Origin: Aphanomyces cochlioides
Taxonomy: Eukaryota; Oomycota; Saprolegniomycetes; Saprolegniales; Verrucalvaceae
Reading direction: 5' to 3'
Assembly (NCBI GenBank): GCA_019828595.1
Contig: JAHQRK010000004.1
Span: 124,001-188,000 of the forward strand
Length of the DNA: 64,000 bases
Shown: positions 12,424-22,891 of the stretch, one piece after another
Layout: each line of letters starts with the position of its first letter
Position numbering within the stretch: the stretch's first letter is position 1
The notes under the pieces: model-generated
Databases searched by the model: none
What the model was told of the DNA's origin: nothing
The model's input: only the letters and a program-made list of their open reading frames with translations
Position numbers and translations under genes: made by a program

Positions 12424-12840
12424 TTCGTATGGCCTTTGAACCAACTACTACGCTCACTACCACCCCTTGTTGACCAATTTATCAAGCTTGGGACTCACGA
12501 AGGACTATACTATAATAGATATGAAGTACATAGTCATTGGCGACCCAGCGTATGCCATTCTGAGCGATGCCGTCGTCTCGTTTGTCATGGTGCTTGGTAT
12601 CTGGTGGAGAATTTTCTGTGTCACGTTCGCGTCTCACAATTCCTAGACTTTGTCGTCTTCATCAATGGTTGTTTGTGGCTTCTTGTTGTGTACCTCTACT
12701 TCATTAGCTTCCATTTCGGCTGATTCTTATTGCTACAATGAAATGGTAAAAGAGATAAGTGAACAATGACTTGAAAGCGCTCATTTTATTTTCTTTGACG
12801 ATGAAAAAGCACAAGAATTGATCCACGAGCTTGAATATAG
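12424..12840 (+). pseudogene. FAM exon 3 and exon 6 relics
   Basis: Frame-broken exon 3 sequence: the stretches matching VWPLNQLL, TNLSSLGLTKDY and DPAYAILSDAVVS-type motifs are present, with RVSQFLDFVVFINGC at 12625-12680. An exon 6 scrap (LESAHFIFFDDEKAQE) follows at 12768-12825. A short run of the motif ACGAGCTT recurs four times at 12820-12900. Confidence 0.6.
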
Positions 12841-13000
12841 AATAGACCACACGAGCTTCACCACCGGCGCCACGAGCTTTACCAATTGAACGAGCTTCGC
12901 TAACGGCGCTATGATAAAACGGTCTAGCTCGTTTTTGACCGCTTGGCCAGTTTCAACGTTTCTGTAGTCATTGGGGAGACGTTCACAGACGGCGGCAAAC

Positions 13001-13684
13001 TCAGCACGGATGAACGTGACCGTTTTTCGAGGTACTCAGTGTCTGGACGAAGCTCGAGACAGAGCAACCAGAATTTCCTGATGGTTTCGAGGATGATCCA
13101 GGTAAACTGAAGCCGCGAGATGCCACGACCAACGACGTGTCTGTAGTTCCTCGCGAAAATGCACTGGCACTTCCGGCAGCTTGCTCCCATGTGTGGGTAC
13201 GAGATCGCATTGGCTCCCAAAGCTCCTTGAGGCGCTCAGTCTCATTCTGGTTAAAGTCGTCGACACACGACACGCGCTTAAAGACCAGAGCCATCAATTG
13301 CTCATAAAGTTGATTCGTTTGGTCCGAGGACCTGCACTGAAGCTCGATCAGGGACTGCATCTGCTCCATATGGTGATTCAACTGCTCGTAAGAGCGGTCA
13401 AGTTGCTCGTGGAGGACGCGCAACGTTTCCGACCGCTCGACCTTGAGCTCTTCACGCAGCTGGGCATAGCGGAGACGTTCTTGTTCGTCACGTCGGCTGA
13501 TCTTGTCTTGCGAACGCTTTATTTCAGAAAGGAGAAGTTGCAATGTGTTCGACCGCTCAGCGCTCAGGGCTTCAGCCGCCTCAGCGAGTAGGCGAGTCTC
13601 TCGGGCCTCTGCGCGCAGCCCCTCGATGACAGCCTCGGAATTTCGAAGACGCCCTTGCACTTCATCGTCCGAGTTCGTCGGCAC
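13001..13684 (-). pseudogene. Coiled-coil protein fragment, no ATG
   Basis: A 227-codon open frame, rich in Glu, Arg, Leu and Gln with heptad-like spacing through most of its length (for example LREELKVERSETLRVLHEQL), ending in a Ser/Gly-rich tail. The frame begins at a GTG and is closed by a TGA four codons upstream, so no ATG start is visible; it may be a fragment or a downstream exon. No domain recognised. In composition it resembles the coiled-coil proteins carried antisense in the Gypsy elements of this window, so it may be a relic of such an accessory gene. That is inference. Confidence 0.4.
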
Positions 13685-13689
13685 AGGTT

Positions 13690-15315
13690 CTCAATTTGTG
13701 AGGTTTTCGCAAACCTGCGAATTAATTTTTACAGGTTCCTGTATTGTCTTTTCGATTCAAAATTCGAATCGCCGGTTGATTTAATCGATTTTACAAATCG
13801 ATTTGTGTGTGTTTTGACGTGTGTTTGTCGTGTATTTTAGCACTACTAAATGCACTTTAGTAGCTATTATTTAGCATTGAACTACACCTATTATCCGGAT
13901 TTTGCGTAATTATATCCGGATAAGCTCAGAATTCCGGTTAATTTGACAAATAACCGGATATTTATCGATTTTAAAAATGAAGAAATCGGGATAAAATTCG
14001 AGTTTTTGCCCGAAAAGACAATATATGAAGCCGAGTAAATAGAAAGTAAGCTTATTGCCTATTGGGTTCGATTTGAGTTAACTATAGATTGAGATCATCA
14101 TCATTTAGGGCCTGTCTGGCAACCGAAAATATTACAATAAATAGGCCCAAAATGCCATTTTGAGGCCAAATTCAATAATTGAGGTCAAAATATGAACTTG
14201 TTTATCTCCAAGAGTTTTGCACCAAGTCCAATATTTTTGGTTGGGATATACTCACTGGAGGCTCCCAAAATGCCATTTTACGAAATGGAGGTTTTACCTC
14301 CATTTTGAATACCATAAATCGTTGATCCCATTTTGGCTGAAAATGGCATATTGATTTTGAAATTTTGCCAGACGCACCCTTAAGCTTTCTTTTGCCAACT
14401 GAATCATCCCAATACTAGTAAGTGCTTTTGTCACCGAGATATGAGGCATCCAACTTGATGGCCCGACATTTTCATATGAGTTATGAGTTTTTGGTATTGT
14501 CCGATACAGTGTTTTTTGACGAATCCAGTGGTATTATTGAAACTCAACAATTTGTCTTTGATTTTGAGTAAATTAGAAAAGAAACGACAGTACACAGGGT
14601 ATTATACAAGTGTTTTGAACACTCAGGCAATACGACTGCATAGGAGTAGACCATGTCTTCATTGTCATATTCTAAAAAGTCGGAACCAGCAAGCAAATCA
14701 ACAAAGGAGGACGTGTCATCGGGAAGAGAATCGATACTTAGTGTTCTCCATCACACAAACGAAAGTGTTTTAAACCACTGATCGACTGTTTGTGTTTTAT
14801 CAAACAGTTTTTTTTCGTTTTCTCGAAACAAAGAATGTGGGCTGTCGATGTGTCCTCTAACTTATCACGTCGATTTGTCGAAAACAGAAAATGGTTGATA
14901 AGGTCAGTTTTTATTTACTCGGCTTCATATAATAGCATTCTCCATGAGTGGGTGAAAATCCAACGCAAAATATGCATTTTGCCACAAACTATACCATCAA
15001 GAACACCATATTGAAGGCAGAACACTACATACACAAAATTTCAGATGGGTCGTCATGAAGCCTCTTTCGAGGCAATGCAGCTAGTTCAGGGGAAAACATT
15101 CAATCACACTGCATATTGCAACGACAAACATGGTCTTTATCCCTCTCGATAGCACACAAAAGGTGTGTGGTAGTCCCCCCCATTGTATTAGACCCATACA
15201 ACGACAAATCACAGATTGAAAAGGGTACTCTATCCAAATGAATCGAAGGAAGGGGGAGGGGCAAATTTGGGGTATAGTCTTTTCTTTTACGACGTACAGT
15301 GCTCACTCGCAATAG
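13690..15315. other. AT-rich non-coding stretch with an inverted-end element
   Basis: No convincing gene. AT-rich sequence with repeated ATCGATTT motifs (13790-13805) and two copies of AAAATGCCATTTT in the inverted-end segment 14022-14931. It ends at the AATAG target site (15311-15315) of element A. Confidence 0.5.
14022..14931. mobile_element. Possible non-autonomous DNA element with 20-bp inverted ends
   Basis: The 20-mer TATATGAAGCCGAGTAAATA at 14022-14041 recurs as its reverse complement at 14912-14931, bounding 910 bp without a credible gene. The ends abut TA/TATA, so a TA target duplication is possible but cannot be separated from the terminal repeat. No transposase recognised. Could be a MITE, or two oppositely oriented copies of a short repeat. 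Confidence 0.45.
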
Positions 15316-16050
15316 TGTGGGATGGTCGGATCAGTGAAGTCCGAGCTTCTCGCCGCAAGAAAAGGGGGGGTGGGAGGTTAGATGTCGCCTGGGGCTTTTA
15401 GGTGAACCAGACGCGAGCGAAGGAAATGGAGGGGCACGACTGTGGGTTGAAAGTCCGCAGTAGTTGACCACTGCCGGGGAAAAGGACGGTGGGAAGGACC
15501 GGAAAGGGGGTTGGTTGCTCGGTTGCCCACGAGCTACGCCTTGCGTTGACTGGCGTTGGTGAGGGCGATTGACGGTGCGGGTTTTCGACAGACCCGCGGA
15601 ACTCCTGCAAACTTCTTGGCGCTAAAACTCTCTCGACGGGACGCCACAAACTTATAGGTTCATTCAACGCCAGCCAAAAAGAGCTCTCTCTAACTACTGC
15701 CTCTGTTTCCTAAGCTACTCCTAACTTCGCACGCACGCTCGATAATTGTCTCTTCTTTGCTTCATGATTGGTCTTTGAGCTTCGGTCACTCCCTCAATTG
15801 GCCATAAATCTTGGTAGCACGCTCGCTACAAGCCACCGCACCGACTGAAAGCCTGGTCGGCCTCCCTCCATTGGTGGCCGCTGCTCTGGCTCGCTGGGTT
15901 CTGCTTTTCCACTCGCGATGCTTGCATAATTCGCACACAGTCAGACACCGAAATCCACGCGTTGTCCACTGTGATTGGCACTCGTCCACCAGTAAGATCT
16001 CTTCTCCGTGTATCGGACGTGCGTTGGATCGGTTACGCGAGTGGCGGCTC
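15316..16050 (-). repeat. Element A 3' LTR (735 bp)
   Basis: Direct repeat of 26320-27054 (offset 11004), with one difference noted (A versus G around 16016/27020). In element orientation it begins GAGCCGCC and ends CCCACA, so the 5' terminus lacks the usual TG. The adjacent AATAG target duplication at 15311-15315 fixes the outer edge. Confidence 0.9.
15784..15803 (+). promoter_or_regulatory. Initiator-like motif in the LTR, antisense to pol
   Basis: GGTCACTCCCTCAATTGG resembles the oomycete initiator plus flanking element (YCAYTYY followed by CAWTT). It points along the plus strand, about 360 bp upstream of the first antisense gene (16163). The other LTR has the same motif (26788-26807). 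Proposed role is an antisense LTR promoter; motif match only. Confidence 0.3.
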
Positions 16051-16162
16051 GCTTTGCCACAAACCACCCCTGGCAGCTCGTGACGCCACGGGCACAAACG
16101 GCTGCCAACCGACGAGCGACACTCGCCGGGTTTCGCTTCCTTGATCCACAAGCGCTTTTGAC

Positions 16163-16987
16163 ATGGAGGTCAGCTTAAACAGTCATCGTCCACACTCGTA
16201 TCTGTCGAGCGACTCTTCGGACCTTGAGCCAAAACGATCGCTCACAACCAATCGTAAGCCACAAGTTGTGCGCCGCAAAGACAAAATGATTCGAGACAAA
16301 ATGAGTCAGTCGCTACCATCACCACCACCGGTCGAGTCGTCGCTACAAGGGCCAGGCTCACCGCAAGATGTTTCGTCGGTGGCGCCGCTTCCCGGGATTT
16401 TCTTGGTGTCGGGTAAGATGAGCGACAACGCCGTCAACTCTCCAGAGCATTCCCCACTGCCACAGGATAATGAGTCCGACGATGAGACTCCGTTTGATGC
16501 AAGCACTCCTGGGCCGTTCAGCAACGACCCCATCGAGGAGCTTAAAAACCAGGTCAACCACATCAATCACATTCTGGCACGGATTGATAAACAGGACGCG
16601 GCCATCATTGAGATGAACGATCGTGTGGCCACCCAAACCACCGCCACGGAGCAACTCAGCGGCCGGCTCACTCGGCAAAAGGCATCCATTGACAGTGTGG
16701 CAAACAGCGTGGTTCAATATGGGCGGGTCGTCGTCAAACTCGCAGCCGACTTGGACAGCCTTCGACTCGCGGTGCAATCGCAGGGGAGCTCGCCACGCCG
16801 TCGTCCAGACGTCGAGTTGTGCGGCATGTTAACAAACAAAGGCCATCCTTGTCGCAACTCCTTGGTGCGCTGTCCATATCGCCGCTCTGGGATGCATCCA
16901 GCCCAGCCAACTGACAGTCCATCATCCTCACAGACCGAATCTTCACCAGACGAGCCAACGGAACAGCCATCACAGTCAATTTCTTGA
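16163..16987 (+). CDS. Antisense accessory gene 1 of element A: coiled-coil protein with a Cys/His tail
   Basis: A 274-residue open frame from ATG 16163, on the strand opposite to pol and just inside the 3' LTR. The N-terminal third is Ser/Pro/Asp-rich and likely disordered. Residues about 115-200 are helical with heptad-like Leu/Ile/Val spacing (IEELKNQVNHINHILARI). A C-terminal segment with Cys at CGMLTNKGHPC, then Cys and His (RCPYRRSGMH), could bind zinc. No known family recognised. Its location inside a TE and its likeness to gene 3 suggest an element-borne accessory protein. Regulation may come from the LTR in antisense. It could also be a host gene picked up by the element. Confidence 0.55.
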   Translation: MEVSLNSHRPHSYLSSDSSDLEPKRSLTTNRKPQVVRRKDKMIRDKMSQSLPSPPPVESSLQGPGSPQDVSSVAPLPGIFLVSGKMSDNAVNSPEHSPLPQDNESDDETPFDASTPGPFSNDPIEELKNQVNHINHILARIDKQDAAIIEMNDRVATQTTATEQLSGRLTRQKASIDSVANSVVQYGRVVVKLAADLDSLRLAVQSQGSSPRRRPDVELCGMLTNKGHPCRNSLVRCPYRRSGMHPAQPTDSPSSSQTESSPDEPTEQPSQSIS

Positions 16988-17054
16988 GCAACACGACATC
17001 TTCCTCTTCCTCATTTTCCTTTTCATCATCGCTGTCGCTCATCATCTTTGGACC

Positions 17055-17570
17055 ATGGCTCTCAACACCCAGGATAGCACAGACCGAATGCATCAGGTAC
17101 TAGCCGGGGCCAACCAGCAGCTGGGGCAGGCGCTTAAGACCTTCCATGTCCACCTAGATGACCACAAAACCGAGGTGCAAGCGAGCATTCGGGAGTCTCA
17201 TCACCAACAAGACACGTTCAATCACACAATTGCCGAGCACCCTCAAATCTTTCGTCAGCTGCAGCGCCAAATCATGCAAAAGGACCGGGAGATCCGCCGG
17301 TTGCAGGAGAGCCACACCGAACTTGCCCAGGGCGTCATGCGGCTCAGCGAGCTGTTAGCGCAGCATTTGAAGCGATATCCTCTGGACCACCGCGATGCCA
17401 ATCGCGACATGAGGGGGCACATGGGTGCTCCGTGCTCGGGGATCACGCCAGGAGACTTGCCAAACGCGCCGTCTTGCTCCCACTACAGGGACGAGTGCCC
17501 CTTCGGGTATAGCTACCACATCGATGGCTACGGCCCTCGCATCGACTTCCCCGCGCTGCCCCTCGACTGA
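17055..17570 (+). CDS. Antisense accessory gene 2 of element A: helical protein
   Basis: A 171-residue open frame with a good start context (ACCATGG). Residues 1-110 are Gln/His/Arg-rich and helical, with a probable coiled coil (FRQLQRQIMQKDREIRRLQ). The tail has a few Cys and His (CSHYRDECPFGYSYH). No family recognised. It lies 67 bp after gene 1 and 134 bp before gene 3, all in the same direction and all inside element A. Whether these are separate genes or exons of a longer transcript cannot be decided by eye. Confidence 0.5.
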   Translation: MALNTQDSTDRMHQVLAGANQQLGQALKTFHVHLDDHKTEVQASIRESHHQQDTFNHTIAEHPQIFRQLQRQIMQKDREIRRLQESHTELAQGVMRLSELLAQHLKRYPLDHRDANRDMRGHMGAPCSGITPGDLPNAPSCSHYRDECPFGYSYHIDGYGPRIDFPALPLD

Positions 17571-17704
17571 TTGACTCGCTTGACACGCTCAGCGTCTTCA
17601 TAGTATAATTCCATTGGTTGATAATACAGGAGCGTTTGTCAATCGATTTCATGAGTCAGTTTGTTCGCGGATTCTGTGCACCGTCCTCGCTAACCAACTG
17701 ACCG

Positions 17705-18930
17705 ATGCCATCAAAGGGCTCTGACGGAGCCAAGCCATCAGGCTCACAATCCAACCAGCTCGCGTCTCAACCAGCCGCCATGTCATCCTTTCAAGCCGCT
17801 TTGAGTATAGCCGCGTTGGAGCTCACCACCGAGCTTGGGGACCACGCTCGACGTCTTCAAGAGGCCTTTCCTGGTGCTGCTCCTTCTCTGACCGACCTCC
17901 CTTCGCTAACGCACGCAGCTGTTGATACGCTCGCCAATTCCCGGCAGCTGATCAAACGTGACGCTCGAGGATGGATCCACGATTCGAAGACACGCCAAGA
18001 ATTCATCTCCATCGCCCATTCTTTGCTGCTCAGGAGCAGCCACCAACTCGCAGCAAGCGTTCTAGCCACAGCGCAAGTGACGCAGCAGGTCGGCGTTCTC
18101 GAGGAGCAAGTGGGGGCTCAGGCAGATCTCATTCAACTGCAGGAGAGCCGCATCGAGGCGCAGGGGCGGCAAATCGACGCGCTGGAGGCTCAGGTACCAA
18201 TATCCATCCTTCCTTGTTGAAGTAACTTGTGTAGCTGAGGGCTTTGTCGGAGGCGAAGGGATCTGAGACTTCATCAAGCGTCGCCGTCGCATCCACCAGT
18301 GACAAGGACCTTTCCAGCACGGGCATTGACCTCGGTCCACCCATTGACACGCCACCAAGTTCACCAGTCGCGCGCATACGTGAAGCGATTCGGGAGTCTG
18401 TGACGATCGATTCTGACGAAGCAGTCACACCGTCGGCTAACCATGACGCTGATCTCTTTGCGGCCCCCATATCGCCCGTGGTGGACAACTCTGACGACTC
18501 CGACTACGAGATAGTGGAGAGCCCAGGGGTCACGACGAAATCATACTGGGTGTGCGAGGACAAGACATCAGCGGAAGCCCAGCGCTACCACCAAGCTATG
18601 CTCGAGAAGCTGTGCGACCACCGTTACCCTGGGAAGGAGGACCGGCACTGTGCTTTGCTGCTGGCGGATTGTACGGAGCGCAAACATGGCAATCACGGGG
18701 AACAATGCCGCTGGATCACGACGAAGCATATGGCTCGCTGCAAGGCACCAATCAAGCAATGCTCTCAACACCGTCAGTGGGCGCCGCAGCCGCCACCAGG
18801 CAAGTTGTATCGTCGTGAGCTTTCCACTCGCCCAAAAGGGGTCGAAGCTTGGCGCTTCTACCTCTGCGAATACCGATCTTACAAGCAGGAGTTCACAGGC
18901 TCAGACAAGAAGCGACCACGTATCATCTAG
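17705..18930 (+). CDS. Antisense accessory gene 3 of element A: spliced coiled-coil and Cys/His-rich protein
   Basis: Two exons, 17705-18193 and 18235-18930, are separated by a 41-base intron (GTACCA...GTGTAG). The first exon ends on a codon boundary (163 codons) and the second continues open to TAG, giving about 394 residues; without splicing the frame stops at 18220. Exon 1 is Ala/Ser/Leu-rich, ending in a probable coiled coil (VLEEQVGAQADLIQLQESR). Exon 2 has an acidic Ser-rich stretch and then a Cys/His-rich block (CDHRYPG, RHCALLLADC, KHGNHGEQC, RCKAPIKQCSQH) that looks like a zinc-binding module. No family recognised. An intron readable only on the plus strand means this cannot be an accident of the pol frame. 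Confidence 0.6.
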
Positions 18931-19375
18931 CTTGAACCAACGGCCGGCTTGGGACCATCGAACTTGAAGTGGAGCTTTTCGTTGTAGCATAGCGTAATGA
19001 TTAATGCTCCATCACCATGTTCGTCCAACTTTCTTCATAAATCACATGTAACCAAATGCATAATACGCACGTTCACATCACAAAATCAATCTATTTCCAA
19101 TCCATCACCGACATTGAGCTATTCGATCCACCTGCACATCACAAAGCCAACCATACCAAAATAATCTCAACCAAGTAAAGCGCCACAGAACCGGGATTCT
19201 CGCAACTGTGGGAAGCCACGGAGTCAAAGTCGTCGTCAGGTGCCACTGCCCCGGGATAAACGTCGATATCGTAGGCCTCCGAGCCGGGATTTCCACAAGT
19301 ATTAGACTGAGACTTGACCCTGGTATCACCGAACCGGGATACCGGGATTCATTTCGAGCGCCGTTGGGCTGGGAT
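18931..19375. other. Gap between antisense gene 3 and the end of element A pol
   Basis: About 445 bp with no open frame of note. Convergent gene ends on both sides (antisense gene 3 from the left, pol from the right), so transcription terminators would be expected here; no clear poly(A) signal was recognised. Confidence 0.4.
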
Positions 19376-20825
19376 TTACGCTTGATCGTCGTCTTTCGTC
19401 TCCTCCTCCTCGATCGGGTGGAGCTCTTCCTGAACCATCATCGCAAGCCGATCAAACCCGAGGCGTACTCGCTCAAATTCGTAAATCAGTTCAAACGGCG
19501 GAATATTGACAAGCACTTCCCATATCCACGGTCCACCCCGGTAAAATTGAACTTCATACTCCTTCGTGCCTTCTGTGTATCGCTCGTTTCGCACAGCCAC
19601 AAACTTGCGGGCGCGAGCCCAGTACGTCGTCGCAGTCTGGTCGTCCCCCAAGAAATGATTCGTCGGGTAGAGCTAGCTCTTCGTCAAAGTCAATCTCCGG
19701 CACATTTTGCAGCAATTCCACTGGCCGCTCTTGGTAGACCCGTCGTGGCTTCAGCCGAGAATCATGTACAACCGCGTGGAACCTATAAACCTCCCCTGTA
19801 TGACGCACACGGGACTCCAATTCGCTTGAATAATCATTGGGACGCGACAACACGCGGAAAGGGCCGTGCCAGCGGTGGGCTAACTTGACTTTCACGCCGG
19901 GCTTGACCTGGTCGATGTACAGCCACACCGCATCACCCACTTTGATGCGTTCGTCAACGTCTTCGGGCAGTTGCTCATTGTGACGACGCGCGCGGTTGGC
20001 AGTAGCGGCGGCTACCAGGTCTCGGTTCAATGCATGACAATACACTTGCTGCTGGTGGACTTGCAATCGCCAGCGATAAGCTTCCGGCTGGGCGTCCCCA
20101 CGGATTGTCGGCAGGCTCGCAGTGATCGTGGTGTGCGGGTCCCATTCGTGCATAAGGAAGAACGGAGTCTCCTTGCGCACGACCGACACAGACGTGTTCA
20201 TCGCGAACACCAATCTCTCAGCCCAGTCGTCCCAATCTCTCTGCTTTGGGTCCTGAACGTAGTGCTTCACGGCACGGACCATTACCTGAATCGATCGCTC
20301 GGCGGGGCCATTCGCCTGTGTACGGTATGCGAACGTCGGCATTTGCCGCAGCCCCAACATCTCACAGAAATACTTGAACACGTTCGACATGAAGGAGGGA
20401 TCGCGATCATGGCGCAGTTCACGGCAGGCTCCAAAGCGGCGGAAAACGACTTCCTCGAAGGCAAGAGCGACTGTGTGAGCCGTCCGATTCGGCGTCGCCT
20501 TGGTCATGATGAAACCCGTGAACACATCGGCAAATACAATCAGCTGGGTGTTCCTTCTGAACGATAACGGCATGTCGGTCGCAGCGTCCATGCACACCAC
20601 ATCCAACGGCCCTTCCGGGGTGAGGTTCTCTGGACTCAGGGCTCGGAAATTCGGCGGCGGCCCAGCGGTATTGCATACAGCGCAGTCGGCGACATAATCC
20701 TTCGTGTCGGCGTACATCAGTCTCCAATAGAAATGGGCCCTCGCGCGCTCATACGTTCGTTGGAACTTTGCGTGTCCGCCTTGAGCGTCATCATGACTAG
20801 GACTCGCGGGATCACCAGTTTCCAT
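19376..20825 (-). pseudogene. Element A integrase with chromodomain-like tail
   Basis: From 20825 the frame carries an HHCC zinc finger (two His near the start, CAVC). It is followed by the DDE core with Asp in MDAATDMP, Asp in HDRDPSFMS and Glu in NGPAERSIQ, and then a GPY/F-type module (HRWHGPFRVLS). This enzyme inserts the retrotransposon cDNA. Near 19650 a one-base shift in a G run moves reading to the frame ending at 19376. That frame reads YEVQFYRGGPWIWEVL and FELIYEFERVR, resembling a chromodomain that would steer insertion to particular chromatin. Broken only by this shift; the rest looks intact. Confidence 0.75.
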
Positions 20826-20912
20826 TGCATACGCTCTTCAGGCGACCTCTTCGACGACCTCTCGACACGGTACAGGGCTCCTCGCTCGCCGATTTAGTAC
20901 TGACCGGCCAAC

Positions 20913-22891
20913 TTAGACAACAGACGGCACTCCACTTCGGTCAGGTGGCTGCAAATAGCACTTAATATTCGCCAACTCTCTCTCTCGATCTTGCGCCTTG
21001 CTCACTCGGTCCAGTCTCAATGCGGCCATTTTCTCCGTCGATTTTGCTTGGAACGCCATAATCATCGGGGTTGCAGCGGCAGCGGCAGGGTGCAAGAGCT
21101 CGGGTAGTAGGTTGCGTCGCTGTAGCTCGCCCAGGACCGACTCGTCCAGTACTTGCCCTCCAGCACGGTCTTGCAGCGCAAGCCCAGCCAGCAGATCAGC
21201 AGCGCCATTCCATTCCCGTTTCACGTGGTGGAATTTTACCCCAGTCGCTTGGTCGCTCAGTGCGCGGACCCGATCAAGGCAGCTCTGCAGATGGGACTGT
21301 TTGCTCTGCATCCACCCCAGCACTTGGTGGATAACCAAGCGCGAATCTCCGATCCGTGCCTTGAGTCTAAGCATGGATTCGCCAGGCTTAGACTCAAGGC
21401 ACGTTCCAAGGCCGCAATCAGTCCACTGTACTCTGCAAGATTAACCGTCGCATCGGCGAGGACGCCATTTTCTGCCCACAGCACGCTCCAACCGGGCAGC
21501 TGCCAGATCACAAAGCCGAAGCTGCCAAGTTTCTCCTTCACCTTGATAGCGCCGTCAAAGGCGACCACTACAGCCCGTTCGCCGGGGTCGAATTGGGGCA
21601 GAGCGGCTTGCCTCTGAGAGACCTGCACGTCCTTTGCCTTGTTGGGTTTGTATACATCCATGTCGGCCAAGGTTGACGCGTCTGGGGGGTGCAGGATGTC
21701 CATCAAGCGAATCGGCAGGGCCCATCGTTCGTCCAACTCAACCACTTGTTCCACACGAATCGTCCAAGGCGACAGGATTGCAGCCCATGGCAGATGGTCG
21801 GCTTTGCCATGCTTGTCGGCCAGGATCCACTTCAAGAGGCCATGGCGACTATAAACCACCAGCTGCATGTTGCGCAACTCGTAGTAGCAGACCTTGACGG
21901 CACGCAGCAAAGCGAGAGCCTCCTTTGCCCATTCCTCGCAACGCGGCTCGCCGCCTTTCAGAGTCCGACCACAGAACCTCACGGGATGCAGCACTCCATC
22001 GTAGTCCTGACAGACCGTAGCGGAGATCGCCCAAGTCGTCGTGTACAGCAGGATGTGGAACTCTCGATCGGGATCAGCGTGGCGTAGGAGTGGCGTCGAC
22101 GAATAAGCGGCCTTCAGGTCGGCAAACGCACGAACGGCAGCGGGCGACACCAGGCCAAGACGTAGCTCTTCATCCGAGATTCCATACAGGCAGCTCGCTA
22201 AAATCGAATAATTCTCGATAAATCGGCTATAAAAATTCAGCGAGCCCAGGAACGACTGCATGTCACGGAGGCACTTGGGGAACGGCGTGGCTAGGACAGT
22301 ATCGAGACTCCGCGGCCTTGCTTCCAATCCTCTGCGAGATACAACGTGGCCAAGGAAATCATTCGCAAATTTTTCGAACTTGCTCTTCAGGGCCAAGATG
22401 CTCACGCCGAAATAAGTCAGACGAGCGAGGATACGATCGGTCAGCTCTACGATGCCATCCCACGAATCAGCGCCATCGCTTATGTCGTCGGCGAATGATG
22501 TGCGGTTGGCTGGCGGTGGAAGTTGCGATAAGTCGCATTTAAATCCCAAAGCAAACATATCCACCGGCTCACCATCAGCATCTTCGTCGGCCACCCCTGG
22601 CAAGGCATGTCCACGAAGCCGAACAACGCGTTCGTAATCATCCGCTGGTATATCATCGGCGCACTCTTGAGCCCTTGTGCCATTCACGTCCATTCGAAGT
22701 GGCCTAATGCGCAGATGAAGGCGCTCACTTTGCGCGCTCGTTTGGTCGCGCGCACGACCCAAAACCCGGACGCGTTGTCGAGCGACAAGAACCATTGCAT
22801 CGCGTGAAAGTTGGCTAGCATTCCGTCTAGTGTCGGCATCGGTGACCGCATGAGCTCTTGGAGATCGTCGATGCCCCGGTAATCGATACAA
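20913..22891 (-). pseudogene. Element A RT palm end, degenerate RNase H and second RNase H
   Basis: The RT active-site motif reads FADD (SFADDISDG) at about 22490, followed by the usual thumb (FLGHVVSRRGL, FLGSLNFYSRFIENY). The first RNase H-like region (FHILLYTTTWAISATV) lacks the catalytic Asp expected where families show TDAS. A second RNase H follows with FDGA, LAEYSGLIAALE, GDSRLV and NGAADLLA, keeping all four acidic positions. It is interrupted at 21355-21403 by an inverted 18-bp duplication that shifts the frame. Dual RNase H Gypsy elements are known from plants (Tat lineage) and oomycetes. Assignment to that group is by architecture. Confidence 0.75.

Noticed and set aside
12232..12444. 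Minus-strand 70-codon frame
   Set aside because: No ATG context, splice sites or motifs; lies in the tail of a pseudogene.
15398..15667. 89-codon frame in both LTRs of element A
   Set aside because: Identical because the LTRs are identical; no motif and no promoter context to support a protein.
16051..16061. Extending the element A LTR to reach a TG start (TGTGGCAAAGC)
   Set aside because: The other LTR stops at 27054 with the AATAG duplication adjoining, so these 11 bases are internal.
19208..20567. Long plus-strand frames opposite integrase
   Set aside because: Shadows of the integrase and chromodomain coding strand; composition and lack of introns or motifs do not support genes, unlike the plus-strand frames at 16163-18930, which have no pol on the other strand.
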